NCBI GenBank assembly: GCA_963070105.1
Contig: OY718803.1
Location: 3,640,507 to 3,704,506 of the forward strand
Length of the DNA stretch: 64,000 bases
Source of the DNA: Litomosoides sigmodontis
Lineage: Eukaryota; Nematoda; Chromadorea; Rhabditida; Onchocercidae
Reading direction: 5' to 3'
In this document: positions 58,914 through 64,000 of the stretch, piece by piece
How the letters are laid out: each line of letters begins with the position of its first letter
How positions within the stretch are numbered: position 1 is the first letter of the stretch
Made by a program: the position numbers and the translations under genes
Notes under the pieces: generated by a model
Database searches by the model: none
What the model was told of the DNA's origin: nothing
Seen by the model: only the letters and a program-made list of their open reading frames with translations

Positions 58914-61900
58914 TCACGTTGACCTGATTTTTTTTTGTTTGTTTTCCACTTGTGCTTTACACCACTATTTCTTAATTGTTTTTGTAAATTGTTCGTCTAT
59001 TCACATTACTCACTTTATAGGGTGACAAATTGCAGTCAGAAGTCGAAGTCTTGCCAGATTATTTAAAATTATGGCAATTTTTCTTTTGAGATGTTGACTG
59101 CGAAGTAGGCATTAGGTGTTGTAATAAAAAGAAAACTAACATAAATTTTACTTAGTGAAGAATCAACGTCTTTAGCCATCTAATTGTTTACATAATTTTT
59201 ACTTAACACATGATGCTATCAGACATTATTCTCTGAATAGCCACCTCATCTTTAATTCCATTTTTGCAACTTTCTCAATTTTGAAAACGTATCGCTTGAC
59301 TTCGGTTGTGTTAGTGAACTGTTCGAGTTGTAATCAAATCGATCTATCCTATATAAGAAATCCACTGATCAGATCAGATTCCGAAGTCATTCCCATTCCT
59401 TTCAGGTTTTATCCGTTCTTCCGTTTCCCCAAAATTTCTTGTTATATTTTCCGTTTTCATTATATTATGTCACCTCATGCAACGGTTAGCCCACACGGTC
59501 ATACTTTTTTCTTTTTCTGTCTGGTCATCCTTTTTTTTTTTTAATTATGACGTCTCTTTTATCACATATCACATACCGCGAAGGAAGGCCCGTTTTTCGA
59601 TCTTACCTTTCGAGTAAATTTTATACTCTGTGATTATTCATACGTATTTTCCAAGTCAAATTTCAGATCTGTTTAGAATACATTTTCTTTTCTCTTTGCA
59701 TCCTGCTCAGTTCAACTTTTTTTTTCCGAATTCAACCATGTTTGGAAGATGTCAACTGTAAAATATGTTTCACATCTTGCATTTTAGCTTTCAAGCACAT
59801 TTCGAGGATTGAATTTCTGCGAGAAAGAAAATTGTATTTCACATAATTATTGACCTGTATGCAAGTGATATCTTCAAATTAGTCACCCTCTTGAATCGAT
59901 ATTTTAATTAAAATTAAAAATCATTACAGTGATATACTTTTTTTGTTGCATTTTAAATTTGCATATTTCATTGATGTCCCATCTTTTCTTGTCTAATTTC
60001 TAATTCACGAATTTTATTTACTTGTTTTCTTCTGGCTTTAAATCGAGGGAGTGGAACGCCCATATCGCGCACACATTCTTTCGCCTGTGATTTTCAAATT
60101 GTAATTGCTCACTTGTCAGGTTGTTGTAAATGTTGAAATCATGAGAACTGCAATAAAACATCTTATTGTGATCGTTGGAACAGTTTTAACTTTCAAAAAA
60201 AAGTTTTAAAAACTTCTAGGTCACTTTATTTTTGAAATAATACTTAAAATGTGAAATTCGTTCCCCCGAAACTTTCTTCTTTTTGCCGTCGTTTTTTTCA
60301 AATGAAATTGCCATTTGCGGGAGTGCCGGATAAATGAAAAAGAAATTTTGATCAAAAATCGAGGGAATGGAATGCAAGTAAGCAAGGAATGAAAGGCAAA
60401 TTTAATGTTTGAATGAACTTAGCAGGGGAAGTGAGAGGAACGATTCGATCAGTTTCATTTTCTTCTCTCAAATGATAATTAATTTTGCGAACGTTTGCTT
60501 TATCGGAGTTTTCCTACTTTCCGATGTAAATTTGGGGCAAATCAACAGACGTATGATCTGTGAAAAATATTTAGAAGAAGAAGTTGTGATCGGTAAATGC
60601 AGCATACGACATTTTACTGGCAGTTATCCATTTCAGGATTTATCACTAATTCATTGTCCTGTTTGAAATGCTTCTTTTGCGATCACAGTGGAAGAACGGA
60701 GTAACTGACAAAAGAAAAGATCTTAAAGGGCTCGCCGACTGATAATCCTCCATAAGGGATGTTACAGAATAGATTTACAAAGAGAGCAATGAAGCAGTGA
60801 CAAATTACGTGTACGTTTAATTTGTACGCTTATTTCATTGCTACCTGAAAAAAGAAATATCTCTCATTGAAAAGTAACTAATTGTTTCACAACTGTCACG
60901 CTGTTAATATGAAAAAGTTAAAACAAAAAAATTACCGTGATATTTGAATGATTTAATGCTTTGCAAGCCGATTAGGAAATAGTCCTGTTGTTTTCAAATT
61001 TTTAACATTAGGAAAACTTTTCCATTTTTCGTTCGGAACTTGAATGTCGAAATGCGTATTTGATTTAAATTAAAATAATTGATAACATTCGTGTATTCTT
61101 TAAAAGTATTAATCGAGGAATCTCTCATTTTCTTCTCATGTGAAGTGAAATTTGACAGAAGTCACTCTGGTCTGTTTATCTTGATGAATTCATCGTTTTC
61201 TCGCATAGAAAGAAAACGATCCGATCAGATTGAAGTAGGATTTAAATAAGTCTATTAAAAACTGTCCAGTTTTAAATTTTGTTTTCAGGCATTTGACAGC
61301 TACAAAATTACTGTAAAACTCTATCGTTGAGAGAGCAGTGCAACGTTGTTGTGGAAGAGAATGCTCGAGAAGACAGTGTTATTTCTTCTCCTGACCTAAT
61401 CTACGCAAGGAATTGCTGTTTGTGTTGAAATTCGAAGTGAAATTTAAAATGACCTGATCCCTGACATCTCATCCGTTCATCGTCATCGCTCTTCTACATT
61501 CTTCTCATTCATTCACTGAATGAAACAGCATAGGCAGCAGACGTATTTGCTGTTAATGAATCACTTCATTTTACTTGTTTATCTTGCCAACAACGTCAAT
61601 TAGCGACAGGTGGAGCGTTGAAATTCGATGAAGCGTCTTTGTCAAACTTATCCTATGCTATTGCCTGCCTTTACGTTCATCCTCTCTCTCTCTCTCTCTG
61701 TTTATATTACCTGTCTTCATTTCAGGAAAATATGTTAATTTTTTTCAAATCTAAGCATTTGAACTCATTTACTCCCTAACTCATCCAGTGGACTGAATTT
61801 ACCGCCCTGACCTCTCAATGCCGCCTTTGCAACCTGCGCATCACCCAATGCTTCTCAACTCATCCAGCACCATTTCACAAAGGACGCGTCATCAGTCGCC

Positions 61901-62335
61901 GCTTCGTTACAAGAACCCTACAAATGCCCAGACAGCAAGTGTGTGCGAAAAGAAGAGGCAGAGGAGGAGGCGACAAAGAAAGATGAAAATTTGCGAAAGT
62001 TCACGCGGCGTATGAGGGAGGATAGTTAGAGAATTAGTGTTAGCAATTGCAGAAGTGAGTGTGAGCTGGGACGATAGATGAGGGGGAGGAGGTTAGTGTA
62101 TGTATCAGTTGAGTCTTACTAATATGTTACTATCGCCGATTAGTAAGTTCATTCGGTACGTAGAAATAATTCGCTTATTGTTGTACTGAAATGATATGAT
62201 ATGTTACGACGAGTGAGTTGCGGTGGCTGATAAAGAGTGCTGTCGCTCGCAGAGGATAGTTACTGGAGATTTGCGCACTATTTATTAATTTTTGAGAGTA
62301 TAAATTAAATGATAACGCGACGTTATCGCTGATAA
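58914..62335. other. 3.4-kb intergenic region between Rab and ERO1
   Basis: No gene recognised. It is AT-rich with a short (CT)n at about 61683-61699. The open stretch 61818-62015 (Pro/Arg-rich) lies just upstream of ERO1 and is probably 5'UTR or promoter, not a gene. Confidence 0.5.
59123..59128 (+). promoter_or_regulatory. Candidate poly(A) signal of the Rab gene
   Basis: AATAAA about 210 bases after the Rab stop codon. Confidence 0.4.
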
Positions 62336-64000
62336 ATGGTTGCCACAAGACGAGTCCATTCGTTTGTGGTATTAGCGGCTACTTTTGTACTGCTACTGTT
62401 GTGTTCGTTGGAGCGTACAGTTTGGGCGCAGTTTGAACCCAACAAGGAATGTTTTTGCAAATTAAAAGGAGCAATCGATGACTGTCGGTTAGTCAGCTAT
62501 TGCTAAAAGTCGTTCAATCAATTAGCCTAAGAAAATTTGGAAAAAAAATTAAGAAAACCTAAACATTTATTTTCATTTCCCGCGTAGTATAGATGGGAGG
62601 AATTCACATTTAAAGAAATTTTCAGGTAATTTGAACTTATAGCTTTATGTGATCGATATCGAAGTGAAACTCATTTTAGATGTACGACAGAAAGCATCGA
62701 TGACTTCAACAACTATGAAGTGTATCCCATACTGCAGAAGCTCCTATCGCGTGATTTTTTCAGGTTTTACAAAGTGAGTTGCTATGAACTCAAATTTTGA
62801 AATGCATTCTAAAAGATGGTAGAATGAAATAGAGACTGCTGTTTGAAAAAAGTTTGGTGTTGTGGATTTTTAAATTATTTTACTTTTTTAGGTTAATATG
62901 GAAAAAACATGTCCATTCTGGCAAGATGATCGTCAGTGCTTGAGCAAGGAATGTGGCATTGGTTACTGCGATGATGAAGTTCCATCAGGCTTGAAACAAC
63001 CAGCCAGTATATCCGTGGTTCGTTCTGAGCTTAATAGGACTTCTTTAAAAAATGATTCTATTATAACTCAGATTGGTGGAATCGATTCAACTTGCAAAAG
63101 AGAAGAAAGCAATACGTTCGACCCGTTGGATACGACTCTAACGGAAGGTGATCGGCAGCAACTCAATGATATGGATTGGCACGACGATAATGAGCATAAA
63201 TTTTGTGACTTCGAGGGTTTGCGTTGTTGAGATCTTTTTGTAATCCTTTCTAAAATTGGTGTTTTTCGGAACACTTTTATGCAAGTTTCTCCATTTTCCA
63301 CGGATATTTAAAATACCATATACAGCATATATGGTTGGAATGCCATATGCTCGATGATAATCTTTCAATTACGAGTTTACTCTAACATTGTTTGCTGGTA
63401 GTATTTTGCTCATATTAGAATTATCTATTGAATTATCCAATTACAGGAATATGTGTTTCTTTCTTTTAGATGAAGGATCAGCAGATATGCATTACGTCGA
63501 CTTATCCAGAAATCCAGAACGATACACAGGTTACAAAGGTGATAGCGCACAGAAAGTGTGGACTTGTATTTACCAAGAGAATTGTTTCAAGTTAGTCGAA
63601 AAATAAGTTTTTAGATGAAACAGCATAGCAAAGTCAAATTTTTTATAATCTTTTTTAAGGTTTTTTTACAGTTTTGATTTTTCTGTTGTCTGTTTTGTAG
63701 CAATTACTGTTGTTTTATTTTAATCGAAATGTAAAACTAGATGCACTCATATACATCAGTAGTTAAATTCACATGCTTTTGTTTTTCAGACCAAATATGA
63801 AATTTGACAAAAATTTTCTTATTCATCCTAATTCATTTGGTAAGTTAATTTTTGTTGCATATATGGGATAGTTGAATTCTTTAGTGCATAAACTCATCAT
63901 GCTTTCTTTTCTAAATAGAAAATGTACAGTAGTGACCAGATTTGTTGCTTGTTATTTGCAGGATTGTGCTTTGAAAAACGCGTATTCTATCGTCTGATTT
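62336..64000 (+). CDS. ERO1: ERO1 thiol oxidase, partial: 3' part beyond right edge
   Basis: ERO1 is the FAD-dependent ER oxidase that passes disulfides to PDI and makes hydrogen peroxide. Exons: 62336-62487, 62680-62773, 62892-63216, 63470-63590, 63790-63839 and 63962 onward; phases close. The start gives a signal sequence ([19 protein letters not shown], cleavage near VWAQ). Then come [14 protein letters not shown] (conserved N-terminal Cys cluster), [40 protein letters not shown] (the regulatory/shuttle Cys region), DEVPSGLKQ, a variable linker, [30 protein letters not shown], and [13 protein letters not shown] at the edge. About 260 of an expected 460-480 residues are present; the catalytic CxxC further downstream lies outside the window. 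Confidence 0.96.

Noticed and set aside
61818..62015. Pro/Arg-rich 65-codon open frame upstream of ERO1
   Set aside because: No recognisable family; sits where the ERO1 promoter or 5'UTR is expected.

Overview
This is an AT-rich piece of a nematode nuclear genome. Genes are split into many short exons by mostly short introns with TTTTCAG-type 3' splice sites. Several start codons lie only 3 to about 60 bases after such an acceptor, as in nematode spliced-leader trans-splicing. I could not fix the species; a parasitic (spirurid or filarial-like) nematode is a guess from gene style. No bacterial, viral or CRISPR features were seen.

Layout. 1-3253 (-): 5' part of the Integrator subunit INTS4, running off the left edge. 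4003-7112 (+): PIGV, GPI mannosyltransferase 2. 8209-11074 (-): eIF2 gamma, complete, 9 exons. 12585-14801 (+): inositol monophosphatase, 7 exons. 15545-16600 (+): Tctex-type dynein light chain, 5 exons. 21134-23941 (+): an unrecognised small membrane-protein locus with two possible 3' ends. 27391-34513 (+): alpha-catulin, 16 exons, with an optional in-frame 107-codon exon extension. 38508-46500 (+): a CED-1/Draper/MEGF10-type engulfment receptor, 24 exons and about 18 EGF-like modules. 51651-55496 (+): a short tandem paralogue of that receptor which keeps the signal peptide, EMI domain, last EGF-like module, membrane span and NPxY-bearing tail but lacks about 17 EGF-like modules. 57467-58913 (+): Rab5/21/22-like GTPase. 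62336 to the right edge (+): ERO1, 5' part.

Most genes are unrelated housekeeping or cell-biology genes that happen to be neighbours. The exception is the pair of CED-1-like receptors. Reconstructing exons by hand gives the same exon length and phase in both genes for the two EMI exons (102 and 104 nt) and the transmembrane exon (154 nt). The missing EGF exons form a block that starts and ends in phase 1, so removing it keeps the reading frame. I consider this 'mini-CED-1' the most interesting item in the window. The two copies are separated by about 5 kb rich in simple repeats, including an uninterrupted (TG)n of about 352 bp.

Exon coordinates were derived by eye from splice signals, reading-frame closure and remembered homologues. 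For eIF2 gamma, IMPA1, DYNLT, alpha-catulin, both CED-1-like genes, Rab and the visible ERO1 exons all phases close. For INTS4 and PIGV some junctions remain open.
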